The translations under genes were made by a program, and so were the position numbers. A stretch of 64,000 nucleotides of DNA from Candidozyma auris (taxonomy: Eukaryota > Ascomycota > Pichiomycetes > Serinales > Metschnikowiaceae): contig NC_072812.1 in NCBI RefSeq assembly GCF_003013715.1, forward strand, positions 1,364,001 through 1,428,000. The letters are read 5' to 3'. How positions within the stretch are numbered: position 1 is the stretch's first letter; each line of letters begins with the position of its first letter. The notes beneath the pieces were generated by a model. That model had not been told where the DNA came from, did no database searches, and worked only from the letters and a program-made list of their open reading frames with translations. Below, piece by piece: positions 49,061 through 58,588 of the stretch.

Positions 49061-50695
49061 ATGCTGGCCGAAGCTTCAGGGAGCTCTTTAGAGATACCCA
49101 TGGCTATCGACAGTTTATTTATGCTTTTCTGCACATACCTCCTTCTGTGTATGGTCCTTGGAATGTCGATATTCTATGCTGGACTTATACAGAGGAGGTC
49201 ATCCTTCACCATTCTTCTGATACCCATATTTCTTCTGGCGGCCATATTTATAGATTGGTTCATATGGGGATACTCACTTTGCTACTCCTCGGCATCGAAT
49301 CGCTTTATCGGAAACCTAGGGTTCGCAGTGTTGCGCCAGCTTCGAGACCCCGACCAACGGATATATGTCACTCCTAGAGGAGACATTTTGTCGGTAATGC
49401 ATTTTTTGTTCAATGGTCTTCTCAAAATTGTCTGCACTGTGATTACGTTTCCAGGCTGTACAGCAGAAAGAGGGCGAATCATTCCAATGATTCTTTTTGT
49501 TTTCTGTTGGTCAGTGATTGTCTACAACCCGGTAACATACTGGTATTGGAATCAAAACGGTTGGCTCTCCACACAACTTGACAAACTTCCAGTGATGGAT
49601 TTTGCAGGCGGAACATGTATTCATGTTGTAAGTGGGTTTACTGCATTGGCATATTCATACATTTTGGGTCCCAGAAATCCCAAGATAGTTTCTGAGTATA
49701 GAAGTTCAAGCAATAGTTTCATGGTCATAGGAATGTGCATTCTTCTCATGGGCTGGTGTGGCTTCATATCTGGATGCGATTACAAGCTTTCGGCGACAAC
49801 ATTTTACATAGTCGTCAACACATGGCTCAGCGCCTGCTCTGCTGGCATAGTATGGACGCTCATAGACTACTACACCTCAGCGATCCCGCTCGAGGAACCG
49901 GAATACGAGGGTATAGAACTACGAGAATTAGACCATGATGGTCTGTGCACCCAGTCGAATGATCCCACTACCACCAGCTTAAGGAAGATCTCAATGGTAT
50001 CTTTCACTTCAGGCGTAGTATGTGGACTTGTTGTTTTTACTCCGGCTGGTGGGTACATCTCTTCGCACACATCCTTCTGGAAGAGCATTGTATTTGGAGT
50101 AATCGGTGGTTTTATTGGCAACTACTCAACTAGACTCAAATACTACATGGAGATCGATGATGCTCTAGATATCTTCGCAGTGCATGGTGTTTGTGGTATT
50201 GTGGGTACACTCCTTGTGGGTATATTCGCTGATAAATCATTTGAATCATCTGGTGGTTGGGTTGTTGGGAACTGGATTCAGATAACATACCAGATCTTGG
50301 GCTGTGTAGTCACCGCAGTCTATTCCTTCGTCATGAGTTTGGTTCTACTTTATATCATCGACATGATTCCGGGCTTACACCTTCGCACCGATAAACTCTT
50401 CAACACCAGAATGAGAAGAAGGAAGCAAAATGGTGGAGTATCAGAGGAAGGTGAAATCGAAGAGATAGCCGAGGATCTCGGCTTAGAAAGAGCTGAACTC
50501 CTAGGATCTGACTGGTATGAGCTCAATGGAGAGTACAGTTTTGACTACATGGAATTCATCAAGGTCGTGGATCCCAAAGAATATGCTGAATTCATCAACG
50601 CGGAAACGGTTAGCCCCGAAGAAAGCGAATTCAGCCAATATGATACGAGCGATTTACAACTAAGGAAAAGGGGTGCCTTTTTTGATAGACAATAG
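49061..50695 (+). CDS. Divergent ammonium transporter, Amt/Mep family
   Basis: The 544-residue membrane protein has about eleven helices. Both pore histidines of the Amt/Mep family are present: His 188 in DFAGGTCIHVVSG and His 375 in DIFAVHGVCG. The helix-8 DALD context is also conserved. The first helices differ from Mep1/Mep2 (SIFYAGLIQRRSSF instead of the canonical FFYGGLVR-type), and a long acidic loop (EEPEYEGIELRELDHDG) lies near 265-300. It therefore looks like the third, divergent Mep-like protein known in CUG-clade yeasts rather than the sensor Mep2. The second codon is CTG. It lies 131 bp after the phospholipase B gene on the same strand. Confidence 0.87.
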   Translation: MLAEASGSSLEIPMAIDSLFMLFCTYLLLCMVLGMSIFYAGLIQRRSSFTILLIPIFLLAAIFIDWFIWGYSLCYSSASNRFIGNLGFAVLRQLRDPDQRIYVTPRGDILSVMHFLFNGLLKIVCTVITFPGCTAERGRIIPMILFVFCWSVIVYNPVTYWYWNQNGWLSTQLDKLPVMDFAGGTCIHVVSGFTALAYSYILGPRNPKIVSEYRSSSNSFMVIGMCILLMGWCGFISGCDYKLSATTFYIVVNTWLSACSAGIVWTLIDYYTSAIPLEEPEYEGIELRELDHDGLCTQSNDPTTTSLRKISMVSFTSGVVCGLVVFTPAGGYISSHTSFWKSIVFGVIGGFIGNYSTRLKYYMEIDDALDIFAVHGVCGIVGTLLVGIFADKSFESSGGWVVGNWIQITYQILGCVVTAVYSFVMSLVLLYIIDMIPGLHLRTDKLFNTRMRRRKQNGGVSEEGEIEEIAEDLGLERAELLGSDWYELNGEYSFDYMEFIKVVDPKEYAEFINAETVSPEESEFSQYDTSDLQLRKRGAFFDRQ

Positions 50696-50755
50696 CAATG
50701 CATGGAGCTACTTATATATATATGTATATTACAAGGAATATTTGCACACGCAACG

Positions 50756-51655
50756 TTAGTTGATCAATCTCATGGTGACCTCAAACGCAGCAAATGTGGC
50801 ACCATTGGCAGGAGCTGCCCTCAATATGGTGGGAAGGAATCCCTTATAGAAACCTTTGATACCACCTTTTTTAATGATGTCCTTGGCAACACTGACAGAT
50901 CCACTGTACGATGGCTTTGATAAAGAGTCTGTTTGCAACTTAGACTTCAATACGTCGACAGGGTAAATGGCCAGCCACAAGGCATAACCTGACAACCCAC
51001 CGTACATACAGAGTTTCCAAGCAGGAATGTCGGATCTGGTGGCAAACGTCTTCATCTTCAACTCTCTGGCGATCAATGCCTCGTACGTTGCAAAGTATAT
51101 ACCCAAGCCAATTGATTCTCTGGCCAAAGTAGGAACCAAACCTTTGAACAAACCCTGAATACCTGTCAGCTGAGTGAGCTTTTTCATACAATCTATAGGA
51201 CCATTGAACTGCTTGACGCTACCTGTCTGTGTTTGCAATCTAATACGAATATGTTCAATGGGACCAGCCAAAAAACCGTTAGCAAAACCTGCAACAGCAC
51301 CACAATTGAAAAACTGCAAAAGTGACAAGGATTGTCCATGTAACTTATTATCGTAGTATCTCTTCATGAACTCATTCACTGAAAATTGCACAGAAACGCA
51401 AGCCCCGACACCAACCAAAGGTGTCAAAGTACCCTTGTAAAAGCCTTTTGGGCCCTCATTAGCCAAAAGCTTCTTTATAACGTCCCCAGCTCCACTGTAT
51501 ATTCCATCTGGCGCTGATTGCAATCTCACCTTCACCGTATCAAAGGGCTGGCCCACAAGAACTTGCGCAATTCCACCGACGGTACCACCAAAGAGGTCCT
51601 TGTATACTTGCAAGTTATCCTGTGTTAATGGAGGTTCTTCAAGCTCGATTGTCAT
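50756..51655 (-). CDS. YMC1: Mitochondrial carrier, Ymc1/Ymc2 type
   Basis: The 299-residue inner-membrane carrier has three tandem repeats with signatures PFDTVKVRL, PIEHIRIRLQ and PVDVLKSKLQ, each followed by the aromatic/Gly half. The start YKDLFGGTVGGIAQVLVGQP is characteristic of Ymc1/Ymc2. In yeast these carriers import glutamate and possibly other amino acids into the matrix, and help iron-sulphur and heme-related metabolism. It is convergent with the ammonium transporter. Confidence 0.88.
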   Translation of the reverse strand: MTIELEEPPLTQDNLQVYKDLFGGTVGGIAQVLVGQPFDTVKVRLQSAPDGIYSGAGDVIKKLLANEGPKGFYKGTLTPLVGVGACVSVQFSVNEFMKRYYDNKLHGQSLSLLQFFNCGAVAGFANGFLAGPIEHIRIRLQTQTGSVKQFNGPIDCMKKLTQLTGIQGLFKGLVPTLARESIGLGIYFATYEALIARELKMKTFATRSDIPAWKLCMYGGLSGYALWLAIYPVDVLKSKLQTDSLSKPSYSGSVSVAKDIIKKGGIKGFYKGFLPTILRAAPANGATFAAFEVTMRLIN

Positions 51656-52045
51656 TTTGATGTAGTTTTAGATCTCTGGCACGGGCGATGAGTATGTGAA
51701 AAAAAGCACCCACGATTAAAATATGCGATGCACTTCAGGAAAAAACAGATGAAAGCCTCAACCTTGGTCTTTCTGACTCTTATAAATCGTTGAGAGTCTG
51801 ATTCTCGAGGTGCCGTAGGAAAGATCGAGGGAAACGTTCCTTTTTACTGTTTATGACTCGGAATGACTCCAACCTGATCGGAGACTGGATACCGCTATTG
51901 CGCACCCATTGAGGAGGTTTCCGTAGTAAGCGAGCCCAAAAAACAGGCACAAACGGCGATTGAGCTATGGTTACCGATAAGTAGTCTAGGTTCGGGAAAC
52001 GTGATCTATTATTGAGATCTATTTATTGCTTTAAGATGTTGATAT
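51656..52045. other. YMC1 promoter region and ERG28 3' flank
   Basis: No gene is seen in these 390 bp. They contain the upstream region of YMC1 and the terminator of ERG28, both on the minus strand. Confidence 0.5.
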
Positions 52046-52477
52046 TCAGTTGAGGTAGAAGTCTCTTTGGGTGAACATCCAGATCAAACTGGAAGATGCT
52101 ACTATCAATGGACCAGCCAAACCTTTGTCAAGCTTGCAGTTCTTGAACACAAGCCATTCAGAGACAAAATGTCCACCTGCCACAACGAAGGTCCAAATGC
52201 AAAGGTTGTACATGTCTTTGTTGCCGACAATGTTGTAGGCACCGTAGAATCTGACGATGGAGGTCAAAAACGTCCAGGTGCCAAAAGTTCTAGCGCTTAG
52301 ATGAGTGACTTCATTAGCAGACGCAGCAGAGTACATCTTTCTAGTAAGACTCAAGTCTCTGATCAAGTAGTTCTGCGCTGAGTTGAAGACAGAGACAACC
52401 GAGATGAACAAGAGCCAATGGGGAAGAAGACCACCCCTAGGTGTTGATGGAGGAAGGAGTGAGGTAAGGGACAACAT
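52046..52477 (-). CDS. ERG28: Ergosterol biosynthesis scaffold Erg28
   Basis: The 143-residue ER membrane protein has four predicted helices. Family stretches are NSAQNYL, ARTFGTWTFLTSIVRFYGAY and FVVAGGHFVSEWLVFK. Erg28 tethers the C-4 demethylation enzymes Erg25, Erg26 and Erg27 and contacts other sterol enzymes. The ATG at 52477 (MLSLTSLL) is the first available; the frame upstream opens only from TTG. Confidence 0.92.
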   Translation of the reverse strand: MLSLTSLLPPSTPRGGLLPHWLLFISVVSVFNSAQNYLIRDLSLTRKMYSAASANEVTHLSARTFGTWTFLTSIVRFYGAYNIVGNKDMYNLCIWTFVVAGGHFVSEWLVFKNCKLDKGLAGPLIVASSSLIWMFTQRDFYLN

Positions 52478-52660
52478 CGGCAAAAGGATGTGGAATGCTG
52501 AAGTAGTGGTAGTAGTACTTTGAATGGTTAGAATACGTGGGCCGTTTGATCTACACTTCGCGACTACACTGTACGAAAACAGACATTGGATAAGTTCCTG
52601 TGCGTGTCTCGTATAATCAAGCTAATATATACCTTCGATAATGGGGAAAGGATTTTCGTA

Positions 52661-53983
52661 CTAAGAGGATTGGTGCGTGGATGCTGCTGTTGGATCTTTT
52701 TCTCTCAACAAATCAAGTGCTGGGCCTAGCAACCTTGTGAAGCCTGATTTGTCCAAAGTTGCAACAATCACGTTATCCAACGCCTTAACCGTGGCTTGTC
52801 TGGGCAAATCGTTTAATAATGCGACTTCTCCAAAGTAGTTACCCTTGCCAATAGTACCAATGACACCTTCAGCTTCCTTGGAAATCTCGCAAGTGCCGCT
52901 CTCGATGAGATAAAACTTGTCCCCAGTCTCCCCTTCGGTGACGATGTTGTCGCCAGCATGGTATATTTCTGTACTCAACGCATCAGCAAGCTTCGATCTT
53001 TCCTGGTGAGTCAAGCCCCTCAATACGGTGACATCCTTCAAGAAATCCTCGTACATGATTCTTCGGTTGAATGTTCCTTCCAACAAGATACGACGGAAAG
53101 TGGCCCTGTCTAATGCCCAACAAGTCACATCGGAGGCAGCTACAGCAGTAGCGGCTCTAGGTGAATTGTACATGAGAGCAAGCTCACCAAATGAGGAGCC
53201 GTCACTGGATGTGTTGACCTTGGTGCCATTCACATAAAAATCGACGGTACCGGACTCGATTATGTAGAAGTAATCACCAACGTCACCCTGGGTAATTATT
53301 TCATCACCCTGAGTGTATTGTTTCTTTTGCAAAGCAGCCACTACCGTAGCCTTTGCTTTCTTGTCCAATTGTTGAAACAAAAAGTTCAGAGATAAAGTCT
53401 TGGCCAATTCCTGTCTTTGTTCCTCTGTGAGATCGTTTACAGGTGGCTTCCACGAGTCACTCTTAAACTTGTCAGGATTCATCGCTTCGGCTGAGACAGA
53501 GGTTCTTCTGTTGGCGTTGAAGGCTAAGGGGAGTTTATTATTCTTCTTTACTGTAGGTTCAGCAGGGGCAGCAACAGCTGGGTCATTTGGATCAAGGTCC
53601 TGAGCTGGAGGGTTGTGAGTCTGCTTACCCACGCCGAACCCTCCTTTGAACAAACCAGCACTGTCTTCTTTACGTTCCGAAAAGTCGTGCGAGCTTGTGT
53701 GATCCGAGTGGGGGTCATTGTCACCAAATGGGGATTTAAAAGATGGCTGACGGGCACATGGGATGGTACCTTGACCATTCGAGTCGATGGCGCCGGCTTC
53801 AAGATGAGGAAAGAGCTCAATGCCCGCAGCCTTAGCCTTAGCTTCAACTTGCCATAAATGATTTCTCTGCAAGGCCAACTTCGAATTAAAGAAATTAGCA
53901 CAGAATTGCAAAACGTCAGTCGGGTTTTTGGCGATGAGTTCCTTCTGCAACTGCTCCAACTCCTCTGTAGCGAACGGAGCCAT
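52661..53983 (-). CDS. BCY1: cAMP-dependent protein kinase regulatory subunit
   Basis: A 440-residue regulatory subunit that inhibits PKA until cAMP binds. The N-terminal dimerisation/docking helices lie about 1-45. A disordered Ser-rich linker leads to the inhibitor site RRTSVS (159-164), in which a Ser occupies the phospho-acceptor position. Two cyclic-nucleotide domains follow, with phosphate-binding cassettes FGELALMYNSPRAAT (A) and FGEVALLNDLPRQAT (B). Both Glu and Arg contacts for cAMP are intact. The C-terminus is short. The ATG at 53983 places the docking helix at the very N-terminus. Confidence 0.96.
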   Translation of the reverse strand: MAPFATEELEQLQKELIAKNPTDVLQFCANFFNSKLALQRNHLWQVEAKAKAAGIELFPHLEAGAIDSNGQGTIPCARQPSFKSPFGDNDPHSDHTSSHDFSERKEDSAGLFKGGFGVGKQTHNPPAQDLDPNDPAVAAPAEPTVKKNNKLPLAFNANRRTSVSAEAMNPDKFKSDSWKPPVNDLTEEQRQELAKTLSLNFLFQQLDKKAKATVVAALQKKQYTQGDEIITQGDVGDYFYIIESGTVDFYVNGTKVNTSSDGSSFGELALMYNSPRAATAVAASDVTCWALDRATFRRILLEGTFNRRIMYEDFLKDVTVLRGLTHQERSKLADALSTEIYHAGDNIVTEGETGDKFYLIESGTCEISKEAEGVIGTIGKGNYFGEVALLNDLPRQATVKALDNVIVATLDKSGFTRLLGPALDLLREKDPTAASTHQSS

Positions 53984-55940
53984 TGCAAATTAAATTGATA
54001 TCGAGTGGGGGAGATAGATGGGCAAGAAAAGGGAATTTGATATCACCAAAGTATGTAAGGGCGAGGGTCGAGCAACAAGTGAAATGTCAGCTTCGGCCAA
54101 GTTTATTTAAAGATCTAATAAACAGTCAATGGCAATTCTGGTGAGCTGATGACCTTTCAGTAAGGGGAATCAAATATCTAAAAGTAGTTGCCAGAGTCAG
54201 TTTCAAAACGATAGAGGGAGGGTCGCACAACGCGAGAGGCACGGGTGTCAGTACTTGGGGGGAATGAAGCAGCTGACGTAGGGTATGATTGTATATATGC
54301 AGGACACGAAGGTTGACTAGCCGGAATACAGAAGACATAAATAGATGGATTCAAAAACAAAAATGCAATTAAGGAGGTGCAATTGATGCCGATGAATGTC
54401 CTCTTCCAACACGTGTAAGTGCATGACGAATGACCATGTTGGGCAGGTGCGATGGTAAGCCTCAGGACAGAAGAGGCAGGAAGCCTCTCAGTAGGGCTAG
54501 AAGACTGATTGGAGAGAGAGACAGAGGACATCAATTGAAGACGTTATGAAGCTCTTTGGGTTAAGACTTCTCTCTCTAGGGGTGCTCCTCTTATGAAGAG
54601 GGTTTTCAGAACCCCCTGCCTTGGACCACTTTGTGAAAGTAACTAGTTAAGTATGTCAATTCCTAACTCTAGTGTTATGGCTTCACTTTCATATTTGCGG
54701 GATACTTCCGGGTGCCGCCAATTTATCATGGAATGGTTCAAGCCTCTTTTGACCTTTCTAATAGCCGATTTTTTTAGTATGTACCTAAAAGAGCCTCTTT
54801 GTAATGTACTCGTGGTATGCACTCAAGGATGTATAGACATACTCCAATGAATGGCGGCGGGGTTCTATAGAGTTGGTCGTCATATTCGCAGAAGAAGCAA
54901 AACCATAAAGGCATAAAAAGTGAACTCGAATGAGATCAATTGGGTTTAACAAAAGATGTGTGAGTGAAACATCCTTGTACAATGAGTTCACCAAAAACTA
55001 TGTCAACTGCTAATAGTTAGATACATAGCAACAGCTTTACTTGAACCATCATCAAGGAATTTGCCTCTTGATCAGAAAATTGACATATGCATTTATTCAT
55101 TGGGGAAATGATGACGAGAAAGGAGTGTACGGTTTGCACCCACTACGAACACATCAACTGTCACCTGGGACATACTATTAAAATTTAGGTTCGTTTATTT
55201 CGCCATGAGTTCAAAATGTGGAATGAAATACGGCTTTATTTATGGAAATGTCCACCTTAACTTGTACTTTGACCTTTTGGACCTCTCATTGGAAGTCTTG
55301 ACAGGATTGGCTTCAGGTTTGGAGGTTTCTGGCCTTGCTCCCTGTTTCTTCTCAACTTATGCAAGCCTTTTTCGTATTGTTCGGTGTCCGAGATGCCAAT
55401 GGTTCTCAGTCCCGTTGAGAGTAGTAGAATCAGGATTCACTCTGGCTGCGTGCAAACGCATGTAATTTGTCCACTCTTTCCTGAACCTCAGTTTGCAGCC
55501 ATTTGGCTGATAGACGCAGTCTGCAACGCCGTATTAGATACGGCTAAAAAGCCTCTTCAAACTACTAGGCGACCGAAGCCGACAAAGCACAAGACCCTAC
55601 AAAAGGAGTTTTAATTTGCAACAACCCAAAAACAAAAAATGAGAAAAAAAAAAAACTCATTTTCAGCGCCCCTCATTCTCTCCAAAAATCTCACGAGAAA
55701 CATGCTGTGAAGATTTCCTTGCCTGGTGTCCACTTTTTTTTTCGCTCTGACAACTTTGTGCGGTTGCAAATTGTGAACAAGTGTCGGTTAAAGAAGAGGC
55801 GACAAACGTTTTCGGCTGTTTGCAAGATGCCTAATCATGCCGTGGCTCACAAAGTTCAGGACAATTTGCCACCGACACCCTCTTGTAAAAGTATTAGCTG
55901 TCATTTTGCTTATCATGTTCCACCTTCACAAGTGTTGGTG

Positions 55941-56024
55941 CCACGTCAACCAGAGAGGCGGGAGTGCACTTTGCACTTTGAAAAAGCACACTGTACACGT
56001 CGAGGTTCTTTCACTTTCCACGTC
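55941..56024. promoter_or_regulatory. Three GACGTG unfolded-protein-response-like elements of KAR2
   Basis: CCACGTCA at 55941-55948, ACACGTCG at 55995-56002 and CCACGTCG at 56018-56025 all contain CACGTC, i.e. GACGTG on the other strand. The first is the exact complement of TGACGTGG, the core recognised by XBP1/Hac1-type bZIP factors. The last two are 23 bp apart. Placement 85-170 bp before the BiP start suits a UPR promoter. Confidence 0.55.
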
Positions 56025-56040
56025 GCGAGCGCGCTGTCAA

Positions 56041-56047
56041 TATAAAA
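56041..56047 (+). promoter_or_regulatory. TATA box of KAR2
   Basis: TATAAAA lies about 70 bp upstream of the KAR2 ATG and 17 bp downstream of the last GACGTG element. Confidence 0.65.
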
Positions 56048-56109
56048 CTTGTTCTTTTCCCCAGAAAAAAATTATATCACCAACGTATTAATCCCAACTT
56101 GCCTGCGAC

Positions 56110-58140
56110 ATGTTCAAGAATCACGGCAGCAAAGTCTGGCTTTCGGGGCTTGCCCTCTTTTACGCCATGTTGTTGGTGGTGATGCCATTTTTCACCCATA
56201 ACGCTGGTGTCGCTTTGGCGGAGGAAGAAAAGGAAGACAACTACGGCACTGTCATTGGTATCGACTTGGGTACCACTTACTCGTGTGTTGGTGTCATGAA
56301 GAATGGTAAGGTGGAGATCTTGGCCAACGACCAAGGTAACAGAATCACTCCTTCGTATGTCGCCTTCACTGAAGAAGAAAGATTGATTGGTGATGCAGCT
56401 AAAAACCAGGCACCTCAGAATGTCAACAACACCATTTTTGACATCAAGAGACTTATTGGTTTGAAGTACAAGGACAAGGTTGTTCAGAGAGAGATCAAGC
56501 ACTTACCATACAAGATTGGCAAGAAGGGCGATATTCCCGTTGTGGAGGTCTCATACGGTGGTGAACAGAAGGCTTTCTCCCCTGAGGAAATTTCCGGTAT
56601 GATCTTGGGTAAGATGAAGTCCATCGCCGAAGAATACTTGGGTAAGAAGGTCACCCACGCTGTGGTCACTGTGCCTGCTTACTTTAATGATGCTCAGAGA
56701 CAAGCCACCAAGAACGCTGGTACCATTGCCGGTTTGAACGTCTTGAGAATTGTCAACGAGCCAACTGCCGCCGCCATTGCCTACGGTTTGGACAAAACGG
56801 AGGGCGAAAAGCAGATCATTGTTTACGACTTGGGTGGAGGTACCTTCGATGTCTCCTTGTTGTCCATTGAGGGTGGCGTTTTCGAGGTCTTGGCCACTGC
56901 AGGTGACACTCATTTGGGTGGTGAGGACTTTGACTTCCAGGTTGTCAAGCACTTGACCAAATTGTTTGAGAAGAAGCATAATGTGAATATCTCCAGCAAC
57001 CAAAAAGCCATCTCCAAGTTGAAGAGAGAGGCTGAGAAGGCCAAGAGAACTTTGTCAGCTCAGATGACTGCTAGAATTGAAATCGACTCATTCTATGACG
57101 GCATTGACTTTTCTGAATCCATCTCAAGAGCCAAGTTCGAGGAGTTGAACATCAACTCTTTCAAGAAGACCTTGAAGCCAGTCGAGAGAGTTTTGAAGGA
57201 TGCCAATGTCAAGAAGTCTGACATCGATGATATTGTTCTTGTCGGTGGTTCCACAAGAATTCCAAAGATTCAGGAATTGATTGAAAACTTCTTTGACGGT
57301 AAGAAGGCATCCAAGAGTATTAACCCTGATGAGGCCGTTGCTTACGGTGCTGCCGTTCAGGCTGGTGTTCTTTCTGGAGAAGAGGGTGTTGATGACATTG
57401 TCTTGTTGGATGTTAACCCATTGACCTTGGGTATTGAGACTACAGGTGGTGTCATGACCACTTTGATCAACAGAAATACTGCTATCCCAACCAAGAAGTC
57501 TCAGATCTTCTCCACAGCTGCTGATAACCAGCCAACTGTCATGATCTCTGTGTACGAAGGTGAGAGAGCCATGGTCAAGGATAACAACTTGTTAGGTAAG
57601 TTCGAGTTGACTGGTATTCCTCCAGCACCTAGAGGTGTTCCTCAGATTGAAGTTACTTTTGCATTGGATGCAAACGGTATCTTGAAGGTCGACGCTGTTG
57701 ACAAAGGCACTGGTAAGAAGAAGTCTATCACCATCACCAACGAGAAGGGAAGATTGTCCCAAGAGGAGATTGACAGAATGGTTGAGGAGGCTGAGAAATA
57801 TGCCGCTCAGGATCAGGAAATCAAGGCCAAGGTTGAGTCCAGAAATTCCCTCGAGAACTTGGTCCACAACATGAAGCAGAAGCTCAACGACAACGATGAG
57901 TACGTTTCCAAGTTGGATGACAGTGACAAGGAGACTTTGTCTGACGCTGTCAGCGAAGCCGCCGAGTTCCTTGAAGAGAATTACGACACTGCCACCTCCG
58001 AGGAATTCGAGGAGGCCAAGCAGAAATTGGTTGAAATCACTCAGAAGCTTTCTGCCAAACTATATGAGAACCCAGTTGATACAGAGGATGCCCAGTTTGG
58101 CGATGAGACTGATGATGACTTCGACCACGATGAATTGTAA
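56110..58140 (+). CDS. KAR2: ER Hsp70 chaperone BiP
   Basis: The 676-residue lumenal Hsp70 is for protein import, folding and ER-associated degradation. The signal peptide covers about residues 1-37 ([13 protein letters not shown] core). The nucleotide-binding domain has [43 protein letters not shown] and [13 protein letters not shown]. The substrate-binding domain starts at [17 protein letters not shown]. The helical lid follows, and the C-terminus is the ER-retrieval tetrapeptide HDEL. Codon bias is strong and I saw no in-frame CTG. Promoter elements upstream fit induction by ER stress. Confidence 0.98.
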   Translation: MFKNHGSKVWLSGLALFYAMLLVVMPFFTHNAGVALAEEEKEDNYGTVIGIDLGTTYSCVGVMKNGKVEILANDQGNRITPSYVAFTEEERLIGDAAKNQAPQNVNNTIFDIKRLIGLKYKDKVVQREIKHLPYKIGKKGDIPVVEVSYGGEQKAFSPEEISGMILGKMKSIAEEYLGKKVTHAVVTVPAYFNDAQRQATKNAGTIAGLNVLRIVNEPTAAAIAYGLDKTEGEKQIIVYDLGGGTFDVSLLSIEGGVFEVLATAGDTHLGGEDFDFQVVKHLTKLFEKKHNVNISSNQKAISKLKREAEKAKRTLSAQMTARIEIDSFYDGIDFSESISRAKFEELNINSFKKTLKPVERVLKDANVKKSDIDDIVLVGGSTRIPKIQELIENFFDGKKASKSINPDEAVAYGAAVQAGVLSGEEGVDDIVLLDVNPLTLGIETTGGVMTTLINRNTAIPTKKSQIFSTAADNQPTVMISVYEGERAMVKDNNLLGKFELTGIPPAPRGVPQIEVTFALDANGILKVDAVDKGTGKKKSITITNEKGRLSQEEIDRMVEEAEKYAAQDQEIKAKVESRNSLENLVHNMKQKLNDNDEYVSKLDDSDKETLSDAVSEAAEFLEENYDTATSEEFEEAKQKLVEITQKLSAKLYENPVDTEDAQFGDETDDDFDHDEL

Positions 58141-58588
58141 TCCTTTTAAACTAGATCATCAAGAAACCTCGTATCATTTTACAAAAATAATATTTATAGC
58201 TTTTGTGTTCATCTGTAGCATTAACGGAGGGCTAGTTCGTCAGCTTCCTGGATGCAGTGCGAACCCATATTACTTACATATTCCCCGCAATATTTGCGTA
58301 CTCGTCAACATAATGTTTGCCAAATTGTGAAGGCGATAAATAAAAGCTGAGAAGTCAAATAATTATATGAATGAAAGTGCTTCTTATGAGCGTGCTTCCA
58401 CTTGCAATATTCCCATTGTAAACTTTCCTCCATTGTTATCTACAAATGTATGTCACGTGCCCTCACAATCTTGTCTCACTATGGGTATTACTGTCTGAAT
58501 AGAAAAAAAAATCTTTGCAACACAGGACTCAAGCATAAGGAAGCAAGCTTCGACAGTTTCGCTAATCCTGCTTTAAATTGCTTTCATC
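58141..58588. other. Intergenic, KAR2 terminator and NOT3 promoter
   Basis: AT-rich spacer between two plus-strand genes. No gene is seen. Confidence 0.5.

Larger units (their letters stand above)
53984..56109. other. Long divergent intergenic region, BCY1 to KAR2
   Basis: This is 2.1 kb without a gene I can support. It should contain the BCY1 upstream region and the KAR2 promoter (TATA and GACGTG elements at its right end). Between 55257 and 55533 the minus strand has coding-like but frame-broken stretches with a Cys/His pattern (see findings). No tRNA or snRNA signature was found. Confidence 0.45.

Noticed and set aside
54648..54672. GTATGT...CCTAAC...TAG resembling a tiny intron
   Set aside because: At about 22 nt it is far too short for splicing, and no coding frames are joined by it.
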